From Nipponacmea schrenckii (Eukaryota > Mollusca > Gastropoda > Lottiidae): DNA of 64,000 nucleotides. The translations under genes were made by a program, and so were the position numbers. Positions 1-12,400 of this stretch are shown piece after piece. The notes beneath the pieces were generated by a model. It was not told the DNA's origin. It did not search any database and saw only the letters and a program-made list of their open reading frames with translations. Location of the stretch: positions 9,796,001 through 9,860,000 of the forward strand of contig CM060200.1 in NCBI GenBank assembly GCA_030562195.1, read 5' to 3'. Numbering within the stretch: position 1 is the stretch's first letter; every line of letters begins with the position of its first letter.

Positions 1-98
1 TTTGAGTTTTTGCCCTTGAATTCAATATCCATTTAGTGAATGTTTTTGAGTCATTGCTCTATTTATTTTTCAAATTCAATGCTGCCAGTGGGCGTATG
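1..98. repeat. Right end of a 160-bp-array repeat family (cut by window edge)
   Basis: The sequence has the array word for 'gagttNttgcccttg' near the start and then 'gctgccagtgggcgtat' at about 80-96, which is also the right end of the large array at 3025-5171. It is therefore the end of another copy that begins outside the window. Confidence 0.6.
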
Positions 99-99
99 T

Positions 100-318
100 T
101 AGATGATATCTGTTTTCTGGCGTTCGGGTGCATGGCTGTGGAAGGTGTGTACGGCGTTTTGGTGTGCAGTTTGTTAGAGATGCGCGGGTGCATTTTCTTT
201 TTTTTTTCCCCAATGTATTGCCCCATGGGCTGAATGTGAGACAGGACCAAGTCCTTGTGTATTTGGCCTAATTCTGACCCATGTAAAATAAAGAGTTTAT
301 TGTTATTATTATTACAGT
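100..318 (+). mobile_element. 5'-truncated retroposon 3' end with TTA tail
   Basis: A moderately GC-rich stretch ends in AATAAAGAGTTTATTG followed by (TTA)n. Positions 226-318 recur as an inverted copy at 7603-7692, sharing the CCCATGGG block, 'gacccatgtaaaataaagag' and the TTA tail. A short microsatellite tail directly after a polyadenylation-like signal is typical of LINE or SINE 3' ends. The left limit is uncertain, and no reverse transcriptase is visible. It lies in an intron or upstream region of the ankyrin gene. Confidence 0.55.
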
Positions 319-425
319 ACTTAAAGGCGATTGTTCTCCATTTGGAGTTGATTTTGGTTTGAATATATTTGTAATGCAATTGTAGATTAAATTAAATGAA
401 ACTTACATGTTTTGATGTTTTGTAG

Positions 426-521
426 GATGGAGCTACCCCACTTTTTAAAGCTTGTCATAAAGGACACCTTGAAGTAGTAAAAGAACTAGTCAAATATAAA
501 GCTAATTTAGGTGTTTTACCG
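426..521 (+). CDS. ANKRD29: ANKRD29-like exon, ankyrin repeat n-2
   Basis: 32 codons, phase 0 at both ends. The acceptor is 'tttgtag' and the donor is G|GTAAGA. It opens DGATPLFKACHKGHLEVV and ends LGVLP. Confidence 0.85.
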
Positions 522-1471
522 GTAAGAAATGATACATATCTTTTTCATTAGTTCAGATCTCCATCACTTGAAGTAAACTGGATCCCTGTTTTGTTCACTT
601 ATAGATACACTAATAACCAGTACAGCCTAAAACTTACTTAACAAATCAGTCATTTAATTAACAGAGGCATGATTTAGTTATCGTTGACAACCCCATGTTG
701 TTACTATAGTAACAGTAAATGCCAAGATCACAATGTCTCCAACCTTCAGCCGTTTTTTTGGGGTCGAAGCTGAAAATGGAAAGCTAACAGGCTGAGTTTT
801 CTGAAATCATCTTATCAATTCTGAAACTGAAATAAAAATGAGGAAATAGGTAGACATAATTCATACTTGAATTGAGTATCTTATTTCTACTTTTAGAATG
901 GTGAAACTGGTCTTCATGCTGCAGCTCTGTTTGGTCATCTTAAAGTAGTCAATTATTTATTAGACCAAGGTGTTGACCCAAATATCAAAAACAAGGTAGG
1001 TTCTTAATATTTTGTCATTTTATATTCTGTGGGTCACTTTGTAAGCTAAGCCAAGGTTTTTTTCCACATCAATTTCAGCAGAATAATCAAGACTTGTCTA
1101 AACTTAGAGATTCTATAAATATTGCAGCCAAATAGTGGGATATCATTGACTTTGTCTATTTATTCATACCAACATAAAGTTTCAGCTTCAAAAAAGGGGC
1201 CTGATTTTTTACCCCAATCTTACCCCAATGTTGCTCATAGCTTGTCTTCAGATTTTTTTCCCTGATCTGTATCATGTAATTCATAACATAAATCTTCAAA
1301 GTATGTTCTTGATTTGAAATTAATCAAGATTTGTTTTTATTCTTGAATGACCTGAACTTGTTTTTCCAGGAAGGGCAGACGCCTGCAGATTTAGCTAGAG
1401 AAGCTGGGTATGATGGGATAGCTAAGTTTATAGAGAGTTATAACTCTAATAGCCAACCAGCTGAATCTTAG
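426..1471 (+). CDS. ANKRD29: Ankyrin-repeat protein, ANKRD29-like (3' part, three exons)
   Basis: Three exons, 426-521, 897-995 and 1370-1471 (TAG stop 1469-1471), give the last 98 residues of an ankyrin-repeat protein; the 5' part lies left of the window. All introns are phase 0 with GT-AG borders, and each exon encodes one repeat of about 33 residues. The repeats carry the usual TPLxxAxxxGHLxVV core (TPLFKACHKGHLEVV, TGLHAAALFGHLKVV, TPADLAREAGYDGIA). The unusual junction between the first two, 'LGVLPNGETGLHAA', with no normal repeat end, closely resembles the C-terminus of vertebrate ANKRD29 as I remember it. That supports orthology but was not checked by search. The protein is expected to be a cytosolic repeat scaffold of unknown partner. 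The short tail NSNSQPAES follows the last repeat. A polyadenylation signal AATAAA at 2121-2126 would give a 3' UTR of about 0.65 kb. Confidence 0.8.
897..995 (+). CDS. ANKRD29: ANKRD29-like exon, ankyrin repeat n-1
   Basis: 33 codons, phase 0 at both ends. The acceptor is 'cttttag' and the donor is AAG|GTAGGT. It encodes NGETGLHAAALFGHLKVV and ends DPNIKNK. Confidence 0.85.
1370..1471 (+). CDS. ANKRD29: ANKRD29-like last coding exon
   Basis: 33 codons plus the TAG stop. The acceptor is 'tttttccag'. It starts EGQTPADLAREAGYDG, the degenerate capping repeat, and ends in a short polar tail. Confidence 0.85.
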   Translation, partial: EGQTPADLAREAGYDGIAKFIESYNSNSQPAES

Positions 1472-3024
1472 AGAGAATTAGATCTGCTTTTACTGCTGTC
1501 ATTCAACAACTAAACATCATGATTTCATAGAGGCATTGATCACTTTTGGAACTCTTTACAAGACAAAATATTCCTGCTTTTACAAAAATTTAAGTTTTAA
1601 GGGAATAGAGCTTCTATCTAGTCACCTTCTCAATTGATGGACATCAATTTGAACTATCCATATCACTTTTCAAAATTCAAATTAAGCATCCTGTTCTACT
1701 GTAATTGATGATTTCATTGCTGTGCATATATTAATGATACAATGATATGATGTCACTACCCATTATTTGATTCAGTATGAAAGTGACAAAAAGCAAATAT
1801 TCAGATGATTATATCTCTTAATTATCCTTTTCAGAAATGTCTAGGTTAATACATTTAGTAGGAAAAGTGATTCATGCATTTCTGAAGTTTGATTTTGTTG
1901 AAGTTTGCTTTCAGGGTGTTCTAGGAGTAGATTTTATATTCAATTTTTAATTTGGAATGTTTCTTTTTAAAATTCATTTATACGTCATTTTGTTTTTAAA
2001 TTTCTGTGAATCTTGTTTAAAGGGATATAGCCAACTTTTTTTGCTTTGAATTCTGAATTAAATTCCAGTTACCTTTACCACTTGATAGAGTTAAATACCC
2101 TTTAAGTCCCCATGCTTTAAAATAAAGTAATATGATATAAGTAACAAGGAAAATTTGACCTTAACTTCAGTTTAAAGGAATGCTAGAATGTAATTGTTAT
2201 ATTTTAATCTAATTTTGGTTGACTTCATCCCTTTAAATCAAGGTTTGATATTCTAGTCATTTTTACACAGGGGACAGGTAGCTATTAATAAGTTATTACA
2301 GCAATCTATCCTTGTAAATGCAAATACAAATATGCAAGAGAGATGGCAAAATTATTGACAGCTACTAAGCAATGAGTATATACATGTACCAATTTGGTAT
2401 GAATTATTATATGAAAAAAATATTTTTTCCTATAAGCTTGTTACACTTTAGCAATATTGGTACCACTATGCATCCATTTACCACCCAAAGTTTCAGATTT
2501 GAATTTGGCATATCCTGAAAAAATTGAATGCTGTGGCATTTGTTGAATGTGTATCAGTTAAAAATTTAAGTTATTTGAGTAAGACATTTGTTTTAGTTCC
2601 AGGGGGAAAAATTTCTAGATATGGCAACATGTCATGCTACATGTATTATTTTGTAACCTTGGCCAGTGTTTCTATAGCAGTGTCTCTTATTTTAATTTTA
2701 GCAAAGATTCACATAAAGCTATTGTTATTAATACTATAGCACAGAAACTTTTATCTTTGAAAATAATTAATCTTCCCATTAGAAGTTTCAGATTCTTGTA
2801 TTTAAGTTTAAAAAATACTTAGTTGAATACAAGTTGAAACAAAATACATGGCAGATAATTCTCATTTACAGGTGTACTACCTCTTAGAATGACCAAAATA
2901 TATTTTAAACTTGGCAAAAATGAGTCATTGTTCATCAGTGGCCTAATGTGTTGAAGTTATCCGATAGAATCGCTTTGTTATCTTATAAGATTATAATTAA
3001 TAATTCAGTAAACAAAGACATTTT
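1472..3024. other. 3' UTR and intergenic AT-rich DNA
   Basis: The first ~650 bases are the likely 3' UTR of the ankyrin gene, ending near AATAAA at 2121-2126. The rest is AT-rich. The short open frames at 2524-2822 show no recognisable motif and are treated as chance. Confidence 0.5.
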
Positions 3025-5171
3025 TATACGCCCACATAAAATTGGGGGCGTATATTGTCGTCACCCACATCCGTCCGTCCGTCCGTCGGTCTGTCCGTCC
3101 GTCCGTCCGTCCACAATTGCTCGTAAACACTCTACACGGTGTAATTCTTGACGGATTTAGATGAAACTTAATATGAGTGTTTATGATCACGCAAGGATGA
3201 ACCCTATTGAAAATCAGCAAAATCGGAGAAAAATTAGTATGAGTTCGTGCCCTTGTTCTTGAATGGCTCGTAAACACTCTACAACGTGCAATTCTTGACA
3301 CATTTTGATGAAACTTGGTGTGAGAGTATGTTATAACTCAAGGATAAACCCTATCGAAAATCAGCGAAATTGAAAAACAATTAGTATGAGTTATTGCCCT
3401 TGTTCTTGAAAACGCGTTCAATTTTAGCTTGTAAACACTCTTGAGAGAACAATTTTTAATGGATTTTAATGAAACTTGGCCTGAGTATTTGTTATCACCC
3501 AAGGATGAAGCCTATTGAAAACCAGTCAAATCGAAAAAAAATTAATATCAGTTATTGCCCTTGTTTTTGAAAACGCGTTCAATTTTTAGCTTGTAAACAC
3601 TCTACAAAGCACTGTTATTGACCGATTTTGACGAAACTTGCTGAAATTGTTTAATATCACCCAAGAATGAACCCTTTTGAAAATAGCACATATCGAAATA
3701 TATTTAATACGAATTATTGCCCTTGTTCTATAAAATGTGTTGGATTTTTGCCTTGTAAACACTCTACAAGTCACAATTCTTGAGCGATTTTGACATAACT
3801 TGGCATGAGTATTTGTTATCACCTAAGGATGAACCCTATTGAAATTCAGTTAAATCGAAAAATATTTAGTATCAGTTATTGCCCTTGTGTTTGAAAACCC
3901 TTCAATTTTAGCTTTTAAGCACTCTAGAAAGAACAATTCTTAATTGATTTTGATAAAACATGGCTTGAGTATTTGTTTTTACCCAAGGATGAACCTTATT
4001 GAAAATCAAATAAATCGAAATATATTTAGTGTCAGTTATTGCCCTTATGTTTGAAAACGGGTTTAACTTTTTGGCTAATAAACACTCTAGAAGGTACAAT
4101 TCATGACCAATGTTGACAAAACTCACTGAAATTGTTGGATATCGCAAGGGATGAGCCTAATTGAAAATTAAGAATATCAAAATATATCTAATATGAATTA
4201 TTGCCCTTGTTCTTTTAAACGCTTTCGATTTTTGTCTCGTAAACACTCTACATGGCACAATTCTTGATGGATTTCGATGAAACTTGGTGTGAGAGTGTGT
4301 TATAACTCAAGGATGAACCCTATTGGAAATCAGCGAAATCGAAAAAAATTTTAGTATGAGTTACTGCCCTTGTTCTTGAAAACGCATTCAATTTGAGCTT
4401 GTAAACACTCTAGAAAGAACTATTCTTAATGGATTTTGATTAACTTTGGCTTGAGTATTTGTTTTTACCCAAGGATGAACCCTATTATAAATCAAATAAA
4501 TAGAAATATATTTAGTGTCAGTTTAGCCCTTGTTCTTGAAAACGCGCTCAATTTTAGCTTGTAAACACTCTAGAAAGAACAATTTTTAATGGATTTTGAT
4601 GTAACTTGGCTGGAGTATTTGTTGTCTCCCAAGGATGAACCCTATTGAAAATCCAAAAATATTTAGTACAAGTTATTGACCTTGTTTTTGAAAACGCGTT
4701 CAATTTAACTCGTAAACACTCTAGAAAGAACAATTTTGAATGGATTTTGATGAAACTTGGCTTTAGTATTTGTTTTCTCACAAGGATAAACCCTATTGAA
4801 AATCAGATAAATCGAAAAATATTTAGTGTCAGTTATTGCGCCTGTTTTCAAAAACGCTTTCAACTTTTGGCTTGTGAACACTCTAAACATTCCTTTTTGA
4901 CAAAACTCGCTGAAATTGTTTAATATCAAACAAGGATGAGCCATATTGAAAATTAAAAATATCAAAATATTATTAAGGGTGAACCCTATTGCAAATCATG
5001 AAAATACCGAAAAATATTTAATGAGTTGTTATTAGGTGCAATTCTTGACAGTTTTTAATGAAACTAGAGACCCTAGAAAAAAATAGGTTGGAAGGTTGAA
5101 TATTTCATTCCACTTATTGTAACCTTACTGAAAAGTTTTTATTTGAAATAAATGCTGCCAGTGGGCGTATA
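3025..5171. repeat. TIR-bounded block of about twelve degenerate 160-bp units
   Basis: The word 'aaacactct' recurs at about 3126, 3272, 3431, 3595, 3758, 3918, 4080, 4241, 4401, 4562, 4713 and 4868, a period close to 160 bp. Each unit also holds 'ggattttgatgaaacttgg', 'cccaaggatgaaccctattg' and 'agttattgcccttg'. The block begins with TATACGCCCAC (3025-3035) and ends with its exact reverse complement GTGGGCGTATA (5161-5171). A hairpin with GGGGGCGTATA lies at the left end. Minus-strand open frames within it repeat the same peptide because the unit repeats; none looks like a gene. Confidence 0.8.
3071..3112. repeat. (CCGT)n microsatellite
   Basis: About ten CCGT/CTGT units lie just inside the left end of the 160-bp array block. 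Confidence 0.9.
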
Positions 5172-6899
5172 TTACCTTGCCTGGCAAGCTATCTTTAAAC
5201 ATGCTTAGCAGTCAATCCATTGACCAAGTTTGAGACTTCAAATTTTAGGTCCATTCTGAGAGCTAGTGTTCCTTTAACAGGAATGACATTTATAAGTATG
5301 TATATAACATATTGAAGTATTTATGATCTCATATTGTTATCAGATTCCACTAGAAATTCCAATGTAATTAGCATAATGAATTGTACATAGAATAGATTGT
5401 ATTATAGACACCAGTAGTCTTCAACCTTACTGACCTCTATATTATAATCACATAACCTTTCAACTTTGACTTCCTTGAACCCTGAACTCTGACTATATCA
5501 ACTTTTAGTGCACAGTAATATAATGTGTACTGGTTGTGATTCTGTGCTCTACAAAACTTAAAATTAGATTACAATTTCATATTTTTTGTATTTTCTCATG
5601 TTTTGAGTCTTTATTGTAATCTAACCTGTTTTCTACCAAACTCAAGTTCCTAAGGTAGTGTTTATAACCAATCAAAGCATATCATGAAGAACACATTTCT
5701 TGATAAGGTAAGATATTATGGGATAGTGAAACCTTAAGTAGAGTAATATGACAACCTCATTGAGATTCACCATCCCTCAAGTTCTTATTTATATCAAATA
5801 ACAGGTTTTACATGACATGCTCTTGTTTGAAATACAGTCTTTAGGATATACGTTGGGTATAAAACTTCTAAGATTGCAATAGGGATCGGGGAAAACATTA
5901 AAGATATGAAATTTTGGTTGATCTTGAATCTCATTTTTTTTCTAGCTTGCAATTGCTTTCAGTGTTTGTGTCTGATATATCCAATTTGAATTTTTTTAAC
6001 CAAGTGCAATGTATGATTGTTGAAAAGTTTTTAAGAATTGTAAACAAGTTATTAAGAAATGTAAATGCTTAAGTAATTGTTAACTCAGATGTCTGATGAT
6101 GATGGTAATTATTAAGATATAATGTGCCATAGAACATAGATATATTAGTGATCGTAAACAGGTCATAATATACAATAATTCAACTAGTTATTGCTGTTAA
6201 CAGATTAGTCATTGTCAACTGATGAACAATTGTAATAACAGATCCCTGACTAGTAATTGTTTACAGCTAAGAAATCCAACAGATAAGATAGTATAGTAGC
6301 TTTAGTAATTGTTGACAAATTAGTTAATGGTATGAATAGAATGGTATTTGTTGTCAAATATTACTATAGAATACTAATTGTTGACTGGTTAGTTATAATT
6401 TATAGATAAGTAATTGTTGATTAAGAAACTGTTTATGAATACTATAAATGAATCAGGAGTGGACAGAATGGGACTTAGAATCATGTTGATTATTCATTGC
6501 TGAAAATACTTCATAGATATAGATAATACTATTTTGTTTATCAGTAATTGTTGTTAGATTAGTAATTGTTGACTATTTTATTTTTAACTCCTCTACTTAC
6601 AGTATTTATTTTGATTTTATTGCAAGTTTTTAAATATGATTCATCTCCAACTGTATTATATGAATTAATTTAGTTTAGAATTTATTGGAGTAGATTTAGT
6701 GACATATATTTTGATTTTTAGAGATTATTAGTTTTAGTATTTATATAATTGTAATCAGAATAGGGATGGCCATCTTTAAATTTAGATTTTGAATAACCAG
6801 AAGGGAGGATAATTGGATTTACAAAACAAACAATATAAAACATGTTTGTGAAGTTGAGATAGACATTCTTTGCTCTCTGACCCTGAGAGTAATTGTCAT
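5172..6899. other. AT-rich intergenic DNA with diffuse TAATTGTTGAC repeats
   Basis: No gene is seen. The word 'taattgttgac' and close variants ('agtaattgttgactggtta') recur many times between about 6050 and 6570 at irregular spacing, which suggests a decayed short tandem repeat. The sequence just after the array, with the palindrome CTTGCC-T-GGCAAG (5178-5190), recurs near 7219. Confidence 0.5.
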
Positions 6900-7235
6900 C
6901 ACACATCGCTCAATCCTTGACGGATTTTGATGAAATTTGGTGAGTTGCTTATTATCACCCAAGGATGAATCGAAATCGAAAATATTTATTAATAAATATT
7001 TCCTGTTTTTGAGAGAGCATGTAAGTTTTAGCTTGTAAGACTCTAAATTGAAACAAACTTCTTGCCAAATTTTGTCAAAACTTGGTAATATTGTTTTTTT
7101 CACCTCAAAATAAGTCCAAAGGAATGTATGACCAAAGGTTGAATATATCATACTGGTGATTGTTAATGTACACTTTTGTCCAATGTTTAATAAAGTTACT
7201 AGTAGGTATATATTACCTTGCCTGGTAAGCTATCT
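6900..7235. repeat. Partial copy of the 160-bp-unit repeat family
   Basis: Two degenerate units ('gacggattttgatgaaat', 'tatcacccaaggatgaa', 'gcttgtaaga') are followed by 'attaccttgcctggtaagct'. That last word also follows the right end of the big array at 5171, so the family extends beyond the GTGGGCGTATA end. Confidence 0.65.
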
Positions 7236-7602
7236 CTTTTTTTTTGTAATGGCTTTATATAGGTTGTGCTTCTTAGCTTTTTATACAAGATTATTTATTT
7301 TTCGTTTATTGTTTTCTGAAAATATTTTTATAATGGATTGTTTATTTGAAAGTGCCTAACTTACGCTATGCTTTTTGGATTCACTCTCTTTTTGCTAAAT
7401 TAAGATTTAATGATTGTTTTTATGTGAATTAAAGTCAGCTTCATCATAATGATATTTTAATCTTTGAAGTATTTTTGAAATAAATATTTACAGTCATTAT
7501 TGACTTATAGAGGGCATAATATGATAAAATGAATTTCCCCAAGAAGGCCCAAATCCATGAGCTTTCACTCATCTAGTTAAACCACAGACGATGTGGAGCC
7601 CA

Positions 7603-7692
7603 TGTGTTAATAATAATAATAATAAACTCTTTATTTTACATGGGTCAGAATTAGGCCCAATACACAAGGACATGGTCCTGTCTCCCATGGGA
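7603..7692 (-). mobile_element. Retroposon 3' end, inverted copy of 226-318
   Basis: Read on the minus strand it carries the same CCCATGGG...GACCCATGTAAAATAAAGAG core and (TTA)n tail as the copy at 226-318. Strong similarity over about 90 bases with opposite orientation shows two independent insertions of one short element. No coding part is kept. Confidence 0.6.
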
Positions 7693-8622
7693 TTGAATTT
7701 ATAATACCACTAATTTCTATTTACTGCATGACTACAATTAAACTGTTGAATAAACTTTGCAGAGCATCCATAATATACTTATACTTTCAAAGCAGATAGA
7801 TTCTAATCAAGCCCCAGTTGTGTAGGTCCATATAAAATAAACAAAATATTAGTTGAATTGTATTCTTCACAATATATAACAACTTAAAATATAACAATAT
7901 GATGTTTGTAAATATGTCCAAGAAATGAAAAATTATAAAAGACCATTTAATATGAACAAAACCTTCAAATCAGATTATATGAAACTAAAGCAGTTAAGTG
8001 TATTGAAATAAAAACTATTATGTGATATCCTATTGTGATCCAAATATAAGAGTTTTTCAGTCTACAAGAAATATCTAGCATGTAAGGGAGATACTCAGGA
8101 CAGAACAAGAAGATAGTGTGAATTAGATAAAATATATGAAGCTACTGTGAATAATATAAAAAAAAAACTAAAAGCAATAAAATATGCATGTTAATACACA
8201 AGCCATAATTTTTATAATAATCTAAAAAAACAATGTTCTTGCCTCATGCTGTTAACTCACCATTAACTGTTTATCTAAATAGCAATTTCAGTTCATAGAC
8301 TTCCTTTCTGAAATTTGACAAGATTTTGAAATTTCGATTGTAAAAGGTGGTATTCCCTTAAAAAACTAGTACAATAATTTCAGTGAAATGGTAAGTGAAA
8401 CATCCATTCAAAGAAAGTCTGTCACTTGTCTAAGAACTGTTACATGTAAATAGGCTACAGCACATTATGTTTCTGGTCTCTATGGATAATTGCAATGAAC
8501 AAAGCTGCTTATGCTATCACAATAATTAATAATTCACTATATACGTAATATATCACAATTTTAATATATGCATTATGACAAAGGTGGGTGATATTTTTCA
8601 TATTTTTTGTCATTATTGAAAC
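7693..8622. other. AT-rich intergenic DNA
   Basis: No gene, clear repeat or RNA is recognised. Part may be the distal 3' UTR of the minus-strand syntenin gene. Confidence 0.4.
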
Positions 8623-8857
8623 AAACTAGTGTCCAAAAGAAACAATATCACCTGTTTGCAACGACATAAAAGAAAACCTAAACAATGCAGGACTTTAGGA
8701 TTTATGTTACGCTTTTGAAAAATCCTTTCACAACATCTGTACAAAGATTCATTCCAATAAAATCTGTACAATCAATATGACAAGCCTTTAAAAAATTCAC
8801 TTAGTTAAAAAAGAATTGAATATATGCGTTGGTATCGTTTCTTTTGGACACTAGTTT
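8623..8857. mobile_element. MITE with about 26-bp terminal inverted repeats
   Basis: The left end AAACTAGTGTCCAAAAGAAA (8623-8642) matches the reverse complement of the right end at 8838-8857, and the match continues a few bases inward with one mismatch. The whole is 235 bp without an open frame, as expected of a non-autonomous DNA transposon. I do not recognise the superfamily with certainty; a Tc1/mariner type with a TA target is possible. Confidence 0.75.
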
Positions 8858-9443
8858 AGTAAGAACACATAAACAACATAACAAAACAAATTTAAACTAA
8901 AACATCAACTATTTCTGATATATTTCATTTTTCTCTATTCAGATTTATTTAAGTTGTTGTATCAGACAACACACAAATTGAGGTGAAATATTCAAATTTA
9001 TTTCTATAAGAAACACACATCTTATATCTATTATTGAAATGAAAAAAATTACATATAACATAACATATAAAATATTATGAGCTCAAAAGAAATATAATAA
9101 TATTTGATAATTTTTGTTTATATTTGTCACTGTACAATAAAATACATAATCAATCATTGCATTGAGAGAACTTTTGGCGAGACACAATCAGCAATACAGC
9201 TCAATTTGATTTACATAAATAACATTGCATCTGGACATTTTCAAGATTTGACTGACAACTCTACAGTTCAGAAATAGTGCAAGGTGAATTATGCTTAAGT
9301 CTTTATATCTTTATGATGTAAGATTCACATGCAGTATTATATGTAAAGCATAGCGCTGTCATAAATATACATATTGGATGAAATGTGCATGTACAGCGAA
9401 CTATGAAGATTCCACTTTTGTTTTTTTAGGACAAACTGACTTT

Positions 9444-9498
9444 TTACAAATCTGGTATTGAGTGATCCATTAATTTCTTGATCAAACTGTTTCCCATA
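9444..9498 (-). CDS. SDCBP: SDCBP exon 8, C-terminus
   Basis: Completes a Cys codon (TG|T), then [17 protein letters not shown] and TAA. It matches the conserved LMDHxIP ending of syntenin. Confidence 0.92.
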
Positions 9499-12400
9499 CT
9501 GAAAAAACAAACATCAGAAATATATATGTGATAGAAATAAATATCACAAACATCACAAATATCATGCCTTAAAATGCACAAGGAGTACTGATGCAGGTCT
9601 TTTGTAATCAATAAATAAATTTCTTAACAATAAAAATTACAAGTGAAAATTGTGTAAACTTACCATTTTCTAATGTGATCATAGACAAAACAAGGCATGA
9701 TGGTAATTGTGACAGTTCTACCTCCAGCATCTATAATTTCACCAATTTCAGTGTCCTATTCATATACAAAATAATCTATTAATCTTTATTCAACACGTCA
9801 TATTTCTATTTTCTCTTTGAACAAGAGGAAAGCTCAAGTGTGAGTATGATCATACGATTTATATCAATAAATAGATAAAGTAATAAATCAACATTTATAT
9901 TTACAAAGATCAGAAATGGTTCAATTTAACAATGATATCAGAGCTTATCACATCATTTAACAATGATACATGAGCTTATCACATTATTTAGCAAAGATAT
10001 CTTAGCTTATCACATTATATAACACTGATATCTGAGCTTATAACATCATTTAACAATGATATCTAAGCTTATCACATTATTTAACAATGATATCTGAGCC
10101 TATCACATCATTTAACAATGATATCTGAGCTTATCACATCATTTAACAATGATATCAGATCTTATCATATTATTTAACAAAGATATCTTAGCTTATCACA
10201 TTATATAACACTGATATCAGAGCTAATCACACCATTTAACAATGATATCAGAGCTAACCACATAATTTAACGATAAATCAGAGCTTATCACATAACTTAA
10301 CAATGATATCAGAGCTTATCACATCATATAACACTAATATTGGAGCTCATTTAAGACTGATATCTGAGATAATCACATCATTTAACACTGATATCAGAGC
10401 TAATCACATCATTCAACAATGATATCAGAGCTTATCACATCATTTAACAATGATTTTGGCGCTTATCACATCATTTCTTTAATAAAACGTTAAAACAAAA
10501 ATAGTCTTATTCATATAAAACTAAAATTTCTTGTTTTTGGGTAAATAGGGTATAGAAGTATATCAATTGAATTGCATACCTTTAAACCAACTACATTTTG
10601 ACCATTGACTTCAACAAGTTGATGATCCGTTAAAACACCATTCCTGGCTGCAGACGAATCTTTGACTAATGATTTAATTCGACCGCCATTAAAGACAAAC
10701 CCAATATAGCCATTACTGTCTTTCTGTAGAGTTATTGTTCTTTCAAATGGTCTGGAAAAACAAAGTCAAATCTAAGATTACATAACATATAGTATTAAAT
10801 ATTTTTCCACAAAGGATAAATTTACATTAGCATAAGGAAAATTAAATATATATTAATACTTTAAGCAAGTTTTTTGCTTGGTATTTCAGGGAAAGATCCA
10901 TTAGGGCCATTTCATTTAAATTCTGTGATTATGACAGTAGAAAATTTTCATTTCAATTTTCAAATTCTACACCCCTGAATGATTTTTTTTTTTCATTAAG
11001 CAGAAGCTTAAATATGTACAATTAATTGGAATTCTATAAACTGAGGGGGATGCTTACCTGTCTCGGACAGCTAATTCAATTCTTTGTGGATTAGCTGCTT
11101 TAAACACATTATGTGCTTTGTCATTATCCCAGCCAGCCACTGTTTTACCATCAATCTGTAATATCTGATCCCCAAATCTTAATCCTGCCAGCGCAGCTGG
11201 ACTGTTATTCTGGACTAAAGCCACAAACAAACCCTGCAAAAACAAAATGAATGATGTTCCTGAAGATATTAGATTAATGAACAGTGAACAACTCTATCTC
11301 AATTCGTCAAAGATTTTTATTTGATAGGATAAACAAACAGAACTGTTTTACATATTAATATTGATAATGCCCAGTTGTTGGGTACTTATATGGCACATCA
11401 CATGGACTAAGTATAATAGTCAATTCCATTTAGCAGACAGGAGAAGTGCTCTATCATGGAGGCGTGCCCTATATCAAAGTTTGAAGTTAAAATGACATTT
11501 TTCAATTCCAATTCAATTCTTGAGTAAATGTAGTAGTTAAGTGAAATTTTGTTAAATTTCTATATTCAAATAGCAACTTAAAAGTTTTACTTCCTTGCAA
11601 AGGGATTGCTTTAAAACTATTAGAAGAGAAATCATTTAACAGTACACCTGTATATAGCTGCTCAGGAGATACAGATTTTATATGTAAACTAAATGATTAT
11701 ACAAACAATGAGATATACCTTAGAATAATTTATCTAAAAGTAGATTACATTTTACATAATATTACCTTTATTATTCCACCTATAAATAGGAAACAGACAA
11801 AACAAACTTACATTATTAACATGTCTGACTCGGAGCCCCAATTTACCATTTTCATCTTTACATAAAATAACCGATCGAATACCATGTTTAATTTCAGCTC
11901 TGGCTAGGCCTTTATTGTTACCAGTTATAGGGGCAACTACAGCCCTACCACCTTGTGTTGGCACTGCCACCTGACAAAACAAAGGAAAAATCATAAATTA
12001 TATATCTAGACAACAAAAGATAAATTGATATACTACTTTTTAATTCATATTAAATTTCTAAACACATCTAGTATAATGATTAACAACACAATATATAATC
12101 AGTAACATAAATCAAGATTTACATAATTGAAGTTACAATGAGTTAAGTTACCGGTAATTCAATTATGAAATGTCATAAATAATGTTACTTGGTATAAGAT
12201 TTGTAAGAAATATAAGCTTAAAGCTTTCATTCTAATAAAATTTTATCTTAAGCTGTCTACATGTTTCAGATATAAAATTTCTTAAAGAGAGCTTTGATGT
12301 TCACACATATTTTATAACATAAAGTCGACAAAGAAATAAGTATGAAAATCGAAAGACTGCAATTAAAAAAACTTATGTACTTCAATAAAAAGTTAATGTC

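Noticed and set aside
3005..4965. Seven minus-strand ORFs with repeated peptides ending in RVFTS
   Set aside because: They are translations of one 160-bp tandem unit. The period is not a multiple of three, the frames break in every unit, and no start or splice context is kept.
9921..10475. Regularly spaced repeats that could suggest a CRISPR array
   Set aside because: Units are directly tandem without unique spacers and lie in an animal intron; it is a minisatellite. The same applies to the arrays at 25490, 36409, 44920, 47097 and 55215.
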